A stretch of DNA of 31,695 nt from Collinsella sp. (GCA_019425005.1 JAHYYK010000027.1:1-31695); one strand, 5' to 3'. Numbered from the stretch's first letter, positions 8,740-16,717 are shown. Numbers and translations are program-made. The notes: generated from the sequence alone by a model not told the origin.

Positions 8740-8774
8740 ACCTGCCAAAAAGGGACAGGTTTATTTCGGCAGGT
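8740..8774 (+). repeat. Palindromic repeat family A, copy 1
   Basis: The 35-base unit has ends ACCTGCC and GGCAGGT, which form a stem, and contains AAAAAGGGACAGGTTTATTT. One base differs from the other copies (TTTCGGC instead of TTTTGGC). Copy 2 (8807-8841) is the same element inverted 32 bases away; copy 3 is at 28253-28286. Confidence 0.85.
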
Positions 8775-8806
8775 TTCATCTGGGAAAACGCAAAGTCCCA
8801 GTTGTT

Positions 8807-8841
8807 ACCCGCCAAAATAAACCTGTCCCTTTTTGGCAGGT
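8807..8841 (-). repeat. Palindromic repeat family A, copy 2 (inverted to copy 1)
   Basis: This copy carries AAAATAAACCTGTCCCTTTT. 29 of 30 central bases of copy 1 (8741-8770) pair with this copy (8811-8840). The spacer contains another stem, CTGGGA (8780-8785) with TCCCAG (8796-8801). The pair could form one cruciform of about 100 bases. It lies just upstream of the TPP riboswitch and may overlap its promoter (TAGTAT at 8846-8851 is a -10 candidate). Confidence 0.85.
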
Positions 8842-8866
8842 ACGCTAGTATAGGGAACAACAGATT

Positions 8867-8962
8867 CGATGCGGGAGTGCCGGCGGTGCAAACCACAAGG
8901 CTGAGAGGGCATGGGGCCCAATCCTTTGAACCTGTCAGTTAATGCTGGCGTAGGGAGCATGC
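8867..8962 (+). promoter_or_regulatory. TPP (THI-box) riboswitch
   Basis: The conserved core of the TPP aptamer is readable: GGCTGAGAGGGC (8899-8910), CCTTTGAACCTGTC (8923-8936) and AATGCTGGCGTAGGGA (8941-8956). The closing stem is ATGC (8869-8872) with GCAT (8957-8960), and P2 is GCCGGC with GCTGGC. The P4/P5 arm is short. Binding of thiamine pyrophosphate should favour the terminator just downstream and lower thiM, the thiamine-binding-family gene and thiE. Confidence 0.95.
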
Positions 8963-8971
8963 CGCCTTTTT

Positions 8972-9004
8972 AGGGGCGCTGTCTATGCACAGCGCCCCTT
9001 TTCT
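8972..9004 (+). terminator. Riboswitch-controlled intrinsic terminator
   Basis: AGGGGCGCTGT (8972-8982) pairs perfectly with ACAGCGCCCCT (8989-8999) around a 6-base loop, followed by TTTTCT. It lies 9 bases after the TPP aptamer and 20 bases before the thiM start, the normal expression platform for transcriptional attenuation. Confidence 0.92.
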
Positions 9005-9024
9005 ATGCCAAGGAGGCATGTGCA

Positions 9025-9864
9025 GTGATTGATTCGGAACAGCTTAAGCAAAATGTGGTCAAGGCCGTGGATGAGATTCGCGCCACCAATCCAATGGCCG
9101 GCTCCATCACCAACACGGTGACGATTGACTTTGTCGCCAACGCGCAGCTCGCCGTAGGCGGTTCGGCCGCCATGGTCTATCTGCCCGACGAGGGCGAGGC
9201 GCTCGTTGCCGGCGGCGGCGCCATCTATCTCAACATGGGCACGCTCTTCCCCATCTACGAGCAGACGATTCCCCGCGCGGCCAAGGCGGCACACGACGCC
9301 GGCAAGCCCTGGGTGCTCGATCCGGTAGGTCTGGGCATCGGTAGCCTGCGCACCCAGCTGGTAAACGAGCTCAAGCAGTACAAGCCCGCCATCGTGCGCG
9401 GCAACGCCTCCGAGATCATCGCGCTCGCCGGCCTGTGGGGTCTTGAGGGCGAGGCGGCTGATCTGAGCCGCGTGCGCGGTGTCGATACCACCGACACGGT
9501 CGACGCCGCCCGCGATGCCGCCGTGGCGCTCGCCCGCTACACCGGCGGCGCCATAGTGGTCTCGGGCGAAGTCGACCTAATCACCGACGGCATAACCGTG
9601 GCCAAGTCCCACGGCGGCAGCCCGCTCATGTCCAAGATCACCGGTTGCGGCTGCTCGCAGGGCGGCGTGCTGGCCGTGTATGCCTGCGCCGCCGACCCGT
9701 TTACGGCAGCCGTCTGCGGCACCGCCGTCTACAACGTTGCCGGCACGCGTGCCGCCGCTGTCGCCGATGCCCCGGCAAGCTTTAAGGTCGCCTTTATCGA
9801 CGAGCTCTACCGCGCAACCGCCCAGGATATTGCCGACAACCGACTCGAGCTCGAGGAGGCATAA
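9025..9864 (+). CDS. thiM: Hydroxyethylthiazole kinase ThiM
   Basis: ThiM phosphorylates 4-methyl-5-(2-hydroxyethyl)thiazole with ATP, the salvage entry to the thiazole half of thiamine. The 279-residue protein has the family's opening region (NPMAGSITNTVTIDFVANAQ), the acidic and glycine-rich VLDPVGLGIG segment, VRGNASEI, and the C-terminal KITGCGCSQGG loop with the conserved Cys. The start is GTG 9025: AAGGAGG lies 8 bases upstream, and the ATG at 9018 runs into a stop at once. It is the first gene under the TPP riboswitch; the next gene starts 3 bases after its stop. Confidence 0.95.
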   Translation: MIDSEQLKQNVVKAVDEIRATNPMAGSITNTVTIDFVANAQLAVGGSAAMVYLPDEGEALVAGGGAIYLNMGTLFPIYEQTIPRAAKAAHDAGKPWVLDPVGLGIGSLRTQLVNELKQYKPAIVRGNASEIIALAGLWGLEGEAADLSRVRGVDTTDTVDAARDAAVALARYTGGAIVVSGEVDLITDGITVAKSHGGSPLMSKITGCGCSQGGVLAVYACAADPFTAAVCGTAVYNVAGTRAAAVADAPASFKVAFIDELYRATAQDIADNRLELEEA

Positions 9865-9867
9865 GCC

Positions 9868-10209
9868 ATGTCCGAACCCGCAACCAATGCCGGCATGAAC
9901 ACACTCGTCGCCGTGGCCATCGCCCCGTGCGGCACCGGCGACGAGCTGTCCGCCGAGGTCGCCGAGGTCGTGCGCGTCATTCGCGAGAGCGGCCTTCCCA
10001 ACCGCACCACCTCGATGTTCACCGAGATCGAGGGCGACTGGGACGAGGTCATGCAGGTCGTGCGCGACGCGACCTTTGTGTTGGCAAGCAAGGGCATCCG
10101 CACCGAAGTCGTGCTCAAAGCCGATATTCGACCCGGATTTACCGACACCATGACCGGCAAGCTCGAGCGCATGGAAGCTCAGATCAAAAAGCAGGAGGAA
10201 ACACGATGA
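9868..10209 (+). CDS. Thiamine-binding family protein (DUF77 / MTH1187-YkoF type)
   Basis: The 113-residue protein belongs to the small DUF77/thiamine-binding fold: an opening VAVAIAPCGTGDELSAEVAE, then GLPNRTTSMFTEIEG, and VVLKADIRPG near the end. Members form ferredoxin-like dimers and some bind thiamine or hydroxymethylpyrimidine. Placement between thiM and thiE under a TPP riboswitch strongly supports a role in thiamine or precursor handling, for example as a carrier or sensor. ATG 9868 is preceded by GGAGGCATAAGCC. The stop overlaps the thiE start by four bases (ATGA at 10206-10209), a mark of translational coupling. Exact biochemistry is not known from the sequence. Confidence 0.85.
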   Translation: MSEPATNAGMNTLVAVAIAPCGTGDELSAEVAEVVRVIRESGLPNRTTSMFTEIEGDWDEVMQVVRDATFVLASKGIRTEVVLKADIRPGFTDTMTGKLERMEAQIKKQEETR

Positions 10210-10901
10210 GTATCCGCGACAACCTTGATATCTCGGCCTATCTGGTGCTCGGCCCCGAAAACACGCTCGGGCGCCCCGTGGGCGATGTAGTGACCCAGGC
10301 GCTCGACGCCGGCTTTACCTGCATTCAGGTGCGCTCCAAGGTGGCAAGTGCCCGCGAGATCATTGCGCTGACGGGCGACGCCGCGCAGGCCATCGCTCAG
10401 GCCGGCAAGACCGGTCAGGTCGCCCTGTTAATCGATGACCGCCTTGACTGCGTGCTCGCCGCGCGCGAGCAGGGCATTGCTGTCGACGGCGTGCACGTGG
10501 GCCAGAGCGATATTCCCGTCGAAGTCTGCCGCAAACTTTTGGGCCCCGATGCCATCGTGGGCCTTTCGGCCCGCTGCGAGGAGATGCTCGAGTACGTCAA
10601 AACCGCCGACATGAGCCTGGTCGACTATCTTGGCATCGGCCCGCTCCACGAGACCGAGACCAAGCGCGACTGCGGACGCGCGGCCGACGGCTCTATCATT
10701 ACCAAGAGCTTTGAGGACCTGGCCGCACTCCACGCAGCAAGCCCCGTGCCCATCGTGGTGGGCGGCGGCGTCAAGACGGCCGACCTGCCGCAGCTCAAGG
10801 CCACCGGCGTCGACGGCTTTTTCGTGGTGAGCGCCGTCTGCAGTGCCGACGACCCCCACGCCGCGGCCAAGGAGCTCGTCGACACCTGGCAGCAGGCATA
10901 G
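10206..10901 (+). CDS. thiE: Thiamine-phosphate synthase ThiE
   Basis: ThiE joins hydroxymethylpyrimidine pyrophosphate to thiazole phosphate to give thiamine phosphate. The 231-residue TIM-barrel protein shows IQVRSK near the N-terminus, LIDDRLD, DGVHVGQSDIP, VGLSAR, YLGIGPLHETETK (the phosphate-binding TxTK), and the C-terminal IVVGGGVKTADL and FFVVSAVC. These are the family's conserved strand ends. Length is normal (about 210-230). Start ATG 10206 overlaps the previous stop; AGGAGG-like AGGAGGAAAC (10193-10202) lies upstream. It ends the thi unit. No thiD, thiC or thiG is in the window, so the operon looks like a salvage set. Confidence 0.95.
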   Translation: MSIRDNLDISAYLVLGPENTLGRPVGDVVTQALDAGFTCIQVRSKVASAREIIALTGDAAQAIAQAGKTGQVALLIDDRLDCVLAAREQGIAVDGVHVGQSDIPVEVCRKLLGPDAIVGLSARCEEMLEYVKTADMSLVDYLGIGPLHETETKRDCGRAADGSIITKSFEDLAALHAASPVPIVVGGGVKTADLPQLKATGVDGFFVVSAVCSADDPHAAAKELVDTWQQA

Positions 10902-10944
10902 ACATAAGCCGAGCAGCTGATTCGCAGCCTCATATCTTCAAGAG

Positions 10945-10992
10945 CGGAAAGCGCATCCCAGAATGGACGTCCAAACTGGGATGCGCTTTCCG
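10945..10992. repeat. Palindromic repeat family E, copy 1
   Basis: CGGAAAGCGCATCCCA (10945-10960) pairs perfectly with TGGGATGCGCTTTCCG (10977-10992), a 16-bp stem with a 16-base loop. It is the best preserved of three copies in a row between thiE and the convergent patatin gene. Confidence 0.85.
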
Positions 10993-11004
10993 TATAGAGA
11001 GCCA

Positions 11005-11055
11005 GTGGGAAACTGTATCCCAGTCTGAACGCATATTCCGGGATGAACTTTCCGC
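11005..11055. repeat. Palindromic repeat family E, copy 2 (degenerate)
   Basis: GTGGGAAACTGTATCCC (11005-11021) and GGGATGAACTTTCCGC (11040-11055) keep the layout of copy 1 (GGAAA..ATCCC/GGGAT..TTTCC) with several mismatches. Confidence 0.7.
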
Positions 11056-11067
11056 CACGGGCCTCTC

Positions 11068-11117
11068 GCGGAAACCGCATCCCATTCCAAACGCCCATTC
11101 CGGGATGCGCTTTCCGC
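11068..11117. repeat. Palindromic repeat family E, copy 3
   Basis: GCGGAAACCGCATCCC (11068-11083) pairs with GGGATGCGCTTTCCGC (11102-11117) with one mismatch. It ends 8 bases before the stop codon of the patatin gene, so it may end that transcript as well as thiE's. Confidence 0.8.
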
Positions 11118-11125
11118 TGCAGCCT

Positions 11126-11995
11126 CTACCCCGCCAGATACGCTTCCAACGCCGGCAAAGTCGCCTCCGCATCGCGGCGACCGACCTGGTAGATGCGCTC
11201 GAGCTCATCCGGTTCGCGGCACAGCGACGGCACCTTCACCGATTCGCTCGGCCGCACCACAAAGATTTCGCCGGCAGCCTCGCGACGTGCCAGGTCATCG
11301 AGCGTGGCATTGTAGACCTCATGCCGATGCTCAAGCGCTGCGACAAACTCCGGGTAGTGACGGAACACGCGCCGCAGCATGGGCATCACGCTGTTGGGCT
11401 GCTTCACAAAGCCCGCCGGCTGCGTGAGCACCACGATATTGCGGTCATACCCCTGCGCAAACAGCCATGCGCTGGGAATAGAATCAGCCACGCCACCATC
11501 CAGATACTTATGCCCGTCAATAGCAACGGGGCGCGTCGCCACGGGAATAGCAGACGACGCCCGGATCCACTCGATATCCCGCTCGTCGCCATAAGGCAGG
11601 TCATGGTAGACGGCCTTGCCCGTCTCGATATCGGTACACACGCACGTAAACCGCATGGAGCAGGCACGATATGTCTCCAAATCGATGGGATCGCGCTCGA
11701 TGGGCACCTCGTGATAGGCAAAATCGGCATTGAACATATCACCGGTTCGCAGCCAACTTGCTACACCCGCATAGCGCTTATCGGCGCAATAGGCCTTGTT
11801 GTAGCGAATGGCACGACCAATCTGGCGCGATTTAAAATTGTAGCCAAACGCCGCGCCCGCCGAGACACCCACCATATGGTCGCAGGTCAAACCGTGCTCC
11901 ATCCAAACGTCGAGCACGCCCGCCGTATACATACCGCGGTAGCCGCCTCCCTCGAGCGCAAGCCCCACCGTGCGCGTCGTATCCGGCTGTGCCAT
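11126..11995 (-). CDS. Patatin-like phospholipase
   Basis: The 289-residue protein is a patatin-family acyl hydrolase with a Ser-Asp dyad. ALEGGGYRGMYTAGVLD (near residues 14-30) holds the Gly-rich oxyanion hole, GVSAG the nucleophile Ser, and DGGVADSIP the catalytic Asp. It resembles the YjjU-type cytoplasmic bacterial patatins, which cleave acyl chains from (phospho)lipids; no signal peptide or membrane span is seen. The start is placed at ATG 11995 (MAQPDTTRTVG), with GGAG 8 bases upstream on the minus strand; the open frame continues another 45 codons upstream without similarity to the family and without a ribosome site. It is single, convergent with thiE. Confidence 0.87.
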   Translation of the reverse strand: MAQPDTTRTVGLALEGGGYRGMYTAGVLDVWMEHGLTCDHMVGVSAGAAFGYNFKSRQIGRAIRYNKAYCADKRYAGVASWLRTGDMFNADFAYHEVPIERDPIDLETYRACSMRFTCVCTDIETGKAVYHDLPYGDERDIEWIRASSAIPVATRPVAIDGHKYLDGGVADSIPSAWLFAQGYDRNIVVLTQPAGFVKQPNSVMPMLRRVFRHYPEFVAALEHRHEVYNATLDDLARREAAGEIFVVRPSESVKVPSLCREPDELERIYQVGRRDAEATLPALEAYLAG

Positions 11996-12314
11996 GTGAC
12001 CATCTCCGTTCCTGCGTTTTAAAACGGGACAAGTATACCCGTCAACATATATCGACTCAGTCGCATTTTTCATGCGCACCCAGGCGTTGCCGTTTGGCGA
12101 ATAATAGCCGCCCACAGCATGTGCGCCCATATATAATTGTGCACTGTTGTCTATACTACTCAGCTGTTATCAACAGCGAACATTAGCCGGCAAAGTAACT
12201 CAACAACGCAGCAAGGCGGGGGCCTGGATACACGCAAGGCGCCGAGCAACGACGCGTGTACACTACGAGCTCGCCCGACGCCATCCGCCCCGACCTCAGA
12301 AAGCCGCTTACAAC
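11996..12314. other. Divergent intergenic region between the patatin and GGDEF/EAL genes
   Basis: I see no gene in these 319 bases. They hold a perfect palindrome CGTTTTAAAACG (12015-12026), a minus-strand -10-like TATACT (12038-12033) that could serve the patatin gene, a plus-strand consensus -10 TATAAT (12132-12137) and another TATACT (12152-12157) that could serve the GGDEF/EAL gene. No clear -35 goes with any of them. Confidence 0.35.
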
Positions 12315-15032
12315 ATGGACACCGCCAGCAATTACACCGAAACGCTCGAAAAGACCGTCCGTGACCTTCTCGAGCGTCAGGATGATCTGATTAGGACGGC
12401 CTTTACCGACCAGCTCACCGGACTTGGCAACCGCGGCGGCTTTGCCCATTCCCTAGAGGAAATCTGGGAGCAGGAACTGCCCGTGACCATGGCATTTATC
12501 GACATCGATAACCTTAAGCACTGCAACGACGTCTTTGGGCATGACGAGGGCAACCGCTATATCTTGCAGGTAAGTCTCTATCTCAAGCTGTATATGAAAG
12601 TGGACGAGGCGGCGTTTCGCATAGGCGGCGACGAGTTTGCCATCCTGTCTACGATTGCGACCGAGGACGACCTCGCCGAGCGCCTGGAACACTGCCGAAC
12701 GGTCCTACTCAAAAACAACGATTCCGAGATGCCTCACTCGTTTAGCTACGGAGTGTCGCACGCCGACCCCGCCCTGGGTGAAGCCTCCAATCGCATGACA
12801 CTCGATGCCGACCATCGCATGTACGACTACAAGCTACGCCATGCCATGCATCTTGATCGACGCAATATCGCGCAAGTCCACACCGACGACTTCGAAATAA
12901 GCGATCGCGTTTTTGACGCCTTTTCGATGCTCAACGAAGGCCGTTATTGCTTTATCGAGAACTTGGACAAACATCGCACCCTATGGTCACAAGGCGCCCT
13001 GCGCGATCTCGGTCTTCCTTCTGAGCATGTAGACAACTGCCACGATTACTGGAAAACGCGCGTCCACCCCGATGACCTTGAGGCCTACATCAACGACATC
13101 GACCAAATCTATAATGGCTCCAAACACCGCCGCGTCATGCAGTACCGCATGCGCAATGCCGCGGGCGACTACGTCCTCTGCCGCGCTCGCGGGTTTCGCA
13201 TCGACGGCGACGGAAATACCCCCTCGCTCTATGTCGGCGAACTTGTTAACCACTCACTCGCCGAGACCGTCGACGCCGCCACGGGCCTCGGAACGCAGCG
13301 TATGCTGATCAACGCTATCGATGCCTGCCGTCGCGACCGTTGCGAGACGGGGCTTATAGCGGTCCGCGTTTGTGGCACGGCAAAGTTCAACGAGCTCTAC
13401 GGGGCCGAGGCTGTCGACAACATGCTCGCCGAATACGCAGGCCGCATGCTATCGATCACCCGCGGCAGAAGTCGCGTCTTCCGCTCGCGAAACGCCCAGT
13501 TCGTCGTGCTCAGCAACGATCTGGACCACGAGGCATTCGAGCAACTGACCCATCATCTTAAAGAGGCCGTTTTCGCTCCTGTTCGAATCGCGAACGACAC
13601 CATTACCCCCGTCTGTCTTGTCGTCCCGGCCTTTTACGAGCGCTTAATCAATCAAGCGACCGCTGTTTTAGGCGAACTCGACCGTCGTCTTCGCGCCGCC
13701 GGCGGGCTTGCACCCAACGACAGCCTCCCCATACCCGAGATTGAGCGTAAAAGCGCCGTCGCCGAACGCATCGATACGCTCACGGGCCTCTATCGACCCA
13801 GCGAGTTTATGCGGCGTGCCAACGCATTTCTTAAGACAAGGCGCGACGCCGCTTGGTGTATCGCCACCGTCGACATGGGTCATATGCGACTGTTCAACGA
13901 ATGGCACGGACAGGCCGAGGGCGACCGCGTGCTCGCCGATGTGGGCACGGTCCTCAAAGACATCGAGAATGCCGAGATGGGCGTCGCAGGATACTGGGGC
14001 CAAGACGACTTTTGCATTCTCATCCCCTTTGAGCACAACACCGTCCATCAAATCTATAACCGCGTTCGCGCCGCCGTGGCCAAGCATGATGACGGCGTGG
14101 GTTTCTGGCCGTCCATGGGCGTTTGCCCCATCGACCCCAACGAGGAAATCACCATCGACGCGCAGGCCAAGGCCATGTTTACCAATCGGCGCGCCAAAAA
14201 CGATTTTAAGGATCGCATCGCCGTCTTTCGCCCCGAGGAATACAAGCGCGAGGTGGCGTTTCACCGCACCCTCACCGAGTTCCAGTATGCGCTCTCAAAC
14301 GACCGCATCACCTACTACCTGCAGCCCCAGGTTGATATGGAAACCGGCGAGATCATTGGCGCCGAAGCACTCACCCGCTGGATTGACAAGGACGGCTCTC
14401 TCATTTCGCCCGCAACGTTTATCCCCGCACTCGAGGAAAGCGGCTTTGTGGTGACACTCGACAAGTACATTTGGCAGGGTGTCGCCTCGTGGCTGCGCGG
14501 GCGCATCGATCGAGGACTTCGCGTGGTTCCGGTCTCGCTTAATGTGTCGCGCGTGGATATCCTTGCCTGCGACGTTGCCGAACATATGGGGGCGCTCGCC
14601 GCCCAATACAACCTACCGCCCGAGCTCATGCGTATCGAGATCACCGAGACGGCTTATACGGGGGAGTCCGAGGCCGTGGACAAACTGACAGCCGACCTGC
14701 ACACCCGCGGCTTCTCGACCTATATGGACGATTTTGGCACCGGCCAGTCCACGCTCGCGATGCTCAAGAACGTCAACGTCGACGTCATCAAGCTCGACCG
14801 CACCTTTGTGCCCACCGACCGCGATCAAGGCCGCAGCGCGCAGATCGTGTCATCGATGCTCGAGATGGCGCAGTCGCTCCATCTGCCCGTCGTGGTCGAA
14901 GGCGTCGAGACAAATGAGCAGGCAAACATACTACGCCACATGGGCGCCCGCTACGCTCAGGGCTTCCTCTACTACCGCCCCATGCCGGCGAATGATTTTG
15001 AGGCATTGCTCGATGGTGGCAAAAACAACTGA
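12315..15032 (+). CDS. Cyclic-di-GMP protein GGDEF-PAS-GGDEF*-GGDEF*-EAL
   Basis: This 905-residue soluble protein probably makes and degrades c-di-GMP. Domains in order: a helical start with an intact cyclase domain (FRIGGDEF, motif 104-108); a PAS-like domain, about 200-310, with HPDD and VMQYRMRNAAGDYVLCRARG; a degenerate GGDEF (FRSRNAQF near 387-395); a second degenerate GGDEF (GYWGQDDF near 558); and an EAL phosphodiesterase, about 650-900. The EAL domain keeps EAL, SLNVS, EITET, DDFGTG, IKLDRTF, EGVE and AQGF, so it should be active. The first GGDEF lacks the RxxD inhibitory site (KVDE instead). The start is ATG 12315; the 56 codons upstream look non-coding, but the ribosome site (AGAAAG) is weak. 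A paralogue of its first half follows at 15160. Confidence 0.88.
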   Translation: MDTASNYTETLEKTVRDLLERQDDLIRTAFTDQLTGLGNRGGFAHSLEEIWEQELPVTMAFIDIDNLKHCNDVFGHDEGNRYILQVSLYLKLYMKVDEAAFRIGGDEFAILSTIATEDDLAERLEHCRTVLLKNNDSEMPHSFSYGVSHADPALGEASNRMTLDADHRMYDYKLRHAMHLDRRNIAQVHTDDFEISDRVFDAFSMLNEGRYCFIENLDKHRTLWSQGALRDLGLPSEHVDNCHDYWKTRVHPDDLEAYINDIDQIYNGSKHRRVMQYRMRNAAGDYVLCRARGFRIDGDGNTPSLYVGELVNHSLAETVDAATGLGTQRMLINAIDACRRDRCETGLIAVRVCGTAKFNELYGAEAVDNMLAEYAGRMLSITRGRSRVFRSRNAQFVVLSNDLDHEAFEQLTHHLKEAVFAPVRIANDTITPVCLVVPAFYERLINQATAVLGELDRRLRAAGGLAPNDSLPIPEIERKSAVAERIDTLTGLYRPSEFMRRANAFLKTRRDAAWCIATVDMGHMRLFNEWHGQAEGDRVLADVGTVLKDIENAEMGVAGYWGQDDFCILIPFEHNTVHQIYNRVRAAVAKHDDGVGFWPSMGVCPIDPNEEITIDAQAKAMFTNRRAKNDFKDRIAVFRPEEYKREVAFHRTLTEFQYALSNDRITYYLQPQVDMETGEIIGAEALTRWIDKDGSLISPATFIPALEESGFVVTLDKYIWQGVASWLRGRIDRGLRVVPVSLNVSRVDILACDVAEHMGALAAQYNLPPELMRIEITETAYTGESEAVDKLTADLHTRGFSTYMDDFGTGQSTLAMLKNVNVDVIKLDRTFVPTDRDQGRSAQIVSSMLEMAQSLHLPVVVEGVETNEQANILRHMGARYAQGFLYYRPMPANDFEALLDGGKNN

Positions 15033-15062
15033 TACGCTCGCGCGCAAAACACCACCGCCGAA

Positions 15063-15121
15063 GGGGACATTTGTCTCCATTAGCTAACTTATATCCCCAA
15101 TTCAAACCGAATTGGGGATAT
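15063..15121. repeat. Two hairpins between the tandem GGDEF genes
   Basis: A short one, GGGGACA/TGTCTCC (15063-15078, one G-T pair), is followed by a perfect 13-bp stem ATATCCCCAATTC (15091-15103) with GAATTGGGGATAT (15109-15121), loop AAACC. No T-run follows, so the second is not a classical terminator. It overlaps TATGAT (15119-15124), a -10 candidate for the next gene, and may act as an operator. Confidence 0.6.
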
Positions 15122-15159
15122 GATACAAACCGTTGTTCTGCCCAAGGAGGTTATTCATC

Positions 15160-16689
15160 ATGAACGAGTCATATCGCTTGGGCGAGCAATCGATTATTGC
15201 CTATCTTCAGCGACTTGCGAATGGTGTCTCGACCGCCGAACTCGATGTTTCCGTGCTGCCTGCTGAGCTACGCGCCGTTGGTGAGCAACTGCAAAAGACG
15301 CATGCCATCCTGCAACAAGAGCGCCAGCTGCTTGAGTGCAACGCCTATATCGATCCGCTCACCAACTTGGACAACCGTGGCGGACTCGACCGTCACGTCG
15401 AGCAGCTCTGGCGCAAAGGCGACCCCTTCACCTGCGCCTATATTGACATCGACCATCTCAAGCATTGCAATGATAGGTTTGGCCACGCCGAAGGCAATCG
15501 CTATATTCTGAGCATCTGTCGCACGCTCTCCGAAACCATGGAGCACGATGAGATGCTGTTCCGTATCGGTGGAGACGAGTTTGTGCTTATCTCGCTCTCT
15601 GCAAACGAGACTGAACTCGAGCAGCGCTTGGAGCAGGTACGTGCCGGGCTGATCGAGGCGAGCTCAGGTGGCAAGGCGCCCATGATCGCTAGCTTTAGCT
15701 TTGGCTGCTCGCGCGTCAATCCACTTGCCGGCGACACGCGTCGCCAGATGACGATGGATGCCGATCGCAAGATGTATCGCTATAAGCTTATGCATCGTGT
15801 GCAGCAACCGAAAGACAATGACGCGCCGCCACACCCAATTGCCGAGCAGCTTCCGTGCAACGACCGCGTATTCCAAGCGATCTCTATGAGCTCCGAGACG
15901 CGCTATCCGTTTATCCTCAATCTCGATACGGGCGAATCACAATGGTCGGTTAATGCCGTACGCGATTTTGACCTGCCCTCCCAGCATCCCTACAACTCAC
16001 TCGACTTGTGGCTTGCCCGCGTTCACCCCGAGGACCGCGACAACGTACGCGCCGAGCTCGACATGGTGATAAACGGTACGTGGCACTTCCACTACATGCA
16101 GTATCGCGTGATGGATGCCACCGAAGCATACGTGCTTTGCGACTGCACGGGCTACCGCTTGGACGGCACCGATACCGAGCCCAACATGTACGTGGGCATG
16201 ATTATCAACCGCAGCTTGGCAGATACGACCGATTCCGTGACCGGCCTGGGCGACATCCACGCCCTGGTCAACGCCATTGGCGAAATGCGTCGCGTCGCGC
16301 GCAAGGCGGGCTTGGTCGCCATTAAAATCGACGATATCGCTCAGGTCAATGCCCGCTTTGGCTTTGATGCAGGCGACCGCGTTTTGGCGGAGAGCGCCGC
16401 CTGCCTCATGGATTGTTCGCGCGGTAAGGGTCGTCTGTTCCGCTCGACCGGACCGATGTTCGTGGCGCTTTTCGACGAATTCGATCCCGAAGAGACCGAC
16501 GCGATCGCAAAGGAAATCGAGCGGTTCCTGGGCTCTCCCGTGCTCTTTGGCTCGTTTGAATATCAGCCGCCCCTTCGCGTGGCCACGCTTCATCTGGATA
16601 CCGTCGACCGACAGCCCGTTTCCATTTTGAACGAGCTCAAAGTGTTGCTCGGGAAAGCCGTGCAGGTGCCAGGTACCAAACTGGATTAG
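15160..16689 (+). CDS. Diguanylate cyclase-like protein GGDEF-PAS-GGDEF*
   Basis: The 509-residue soluble protein is a paralogue of the first two thirds of the preceding gene without the EAL domain. An N-terminal helical segment (LQKTHAILQQERQLLE) leads to an intact cyclase domain: DPLTNLDNR, YIDIDHLKHCND and FRIGGDEF (motif 137-141). Then comes a PAS-like domain (HPEDRDNVRAELD, MQYRVMDATEAYVLC) and a degenerate GGDEF in which the signature reads FRSTGPMF (near 425). The first domain lacks RxxD (EHDE), so product inhibition at that site is unlikely. The start ATG 15160 has AAGGAGG 9 bases upstream. It should make c-di-GMP in response to a PAS signal; activity of the second domain is unlikely. 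Confidence 0.87.
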   Translation: MNESYRLGEQSIIAYLQRLANGVSTAELDVSVLPAELRAVGEQLQKTHAILQQERQLLECNAYIDPLTNLDNRGGLDRHVEQLWRKGDPFTCAYIDIDHLKHCNDRFGHAEGNRYILSICRTLSETMEHDEMLFRIGGDEFVLISLSANETELEQRLEQVRAGLIEASSGGKAPMIASFSFGCSRVNPLAGDTRRQMTMDADRKMYRYKLMHRVQQPKDNDAPPHPIAEQLPCNDRVFQAISMSSETRYPFILNLDTGESQWSVNAVRDFDLPSQHPYNSLDLWLARVHPEDRDNVRAELDMVINGTWHFHYMQYRVMDATEAYVLCDCTGYRLDGTDTEPNMYVGMIINRSLADTTDSVTGLGDIHALVNAIGEMRRVARKAGLVAIKIDDIAQVNARFGFDAGDRVLAESAACLMDCSRGKGRLFRSTGPMFVALFDEFDPEETDAIAKEIERFLGSPVLFGSFEYQPPLRVATLHLDTVDRQPVSILNELKVLLGKAVQVPGTKLD

Positions 16690-16717
16690 CACCACGCCCG
16701 CACCGCCTCCCCCATCG

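Noticed and set aside
10945..11117. CRISPR-like array of three repeats
   Set aside because: The units are themselves large palindromes with differing loops, only three copies, no constant spacer length and no cas gene nearby.
11105..12022. Plus-strand open frame (305 codons) opposite the patatin gene
   Set aside because: The minus strand has the GGGxRG, GVSAG and DGG motifs in order; the plus frame has none and begins inside a repeat.
12147..12314. N-terminal extension of the GGDEF/EAL protein from ATG 12147
   Set aside because: The 56 extra residues are Arg/Thr-rich and without domain character, there is no ribosome site, and a -10 hexamer overlaps the region; ATG 12315 is preferred.
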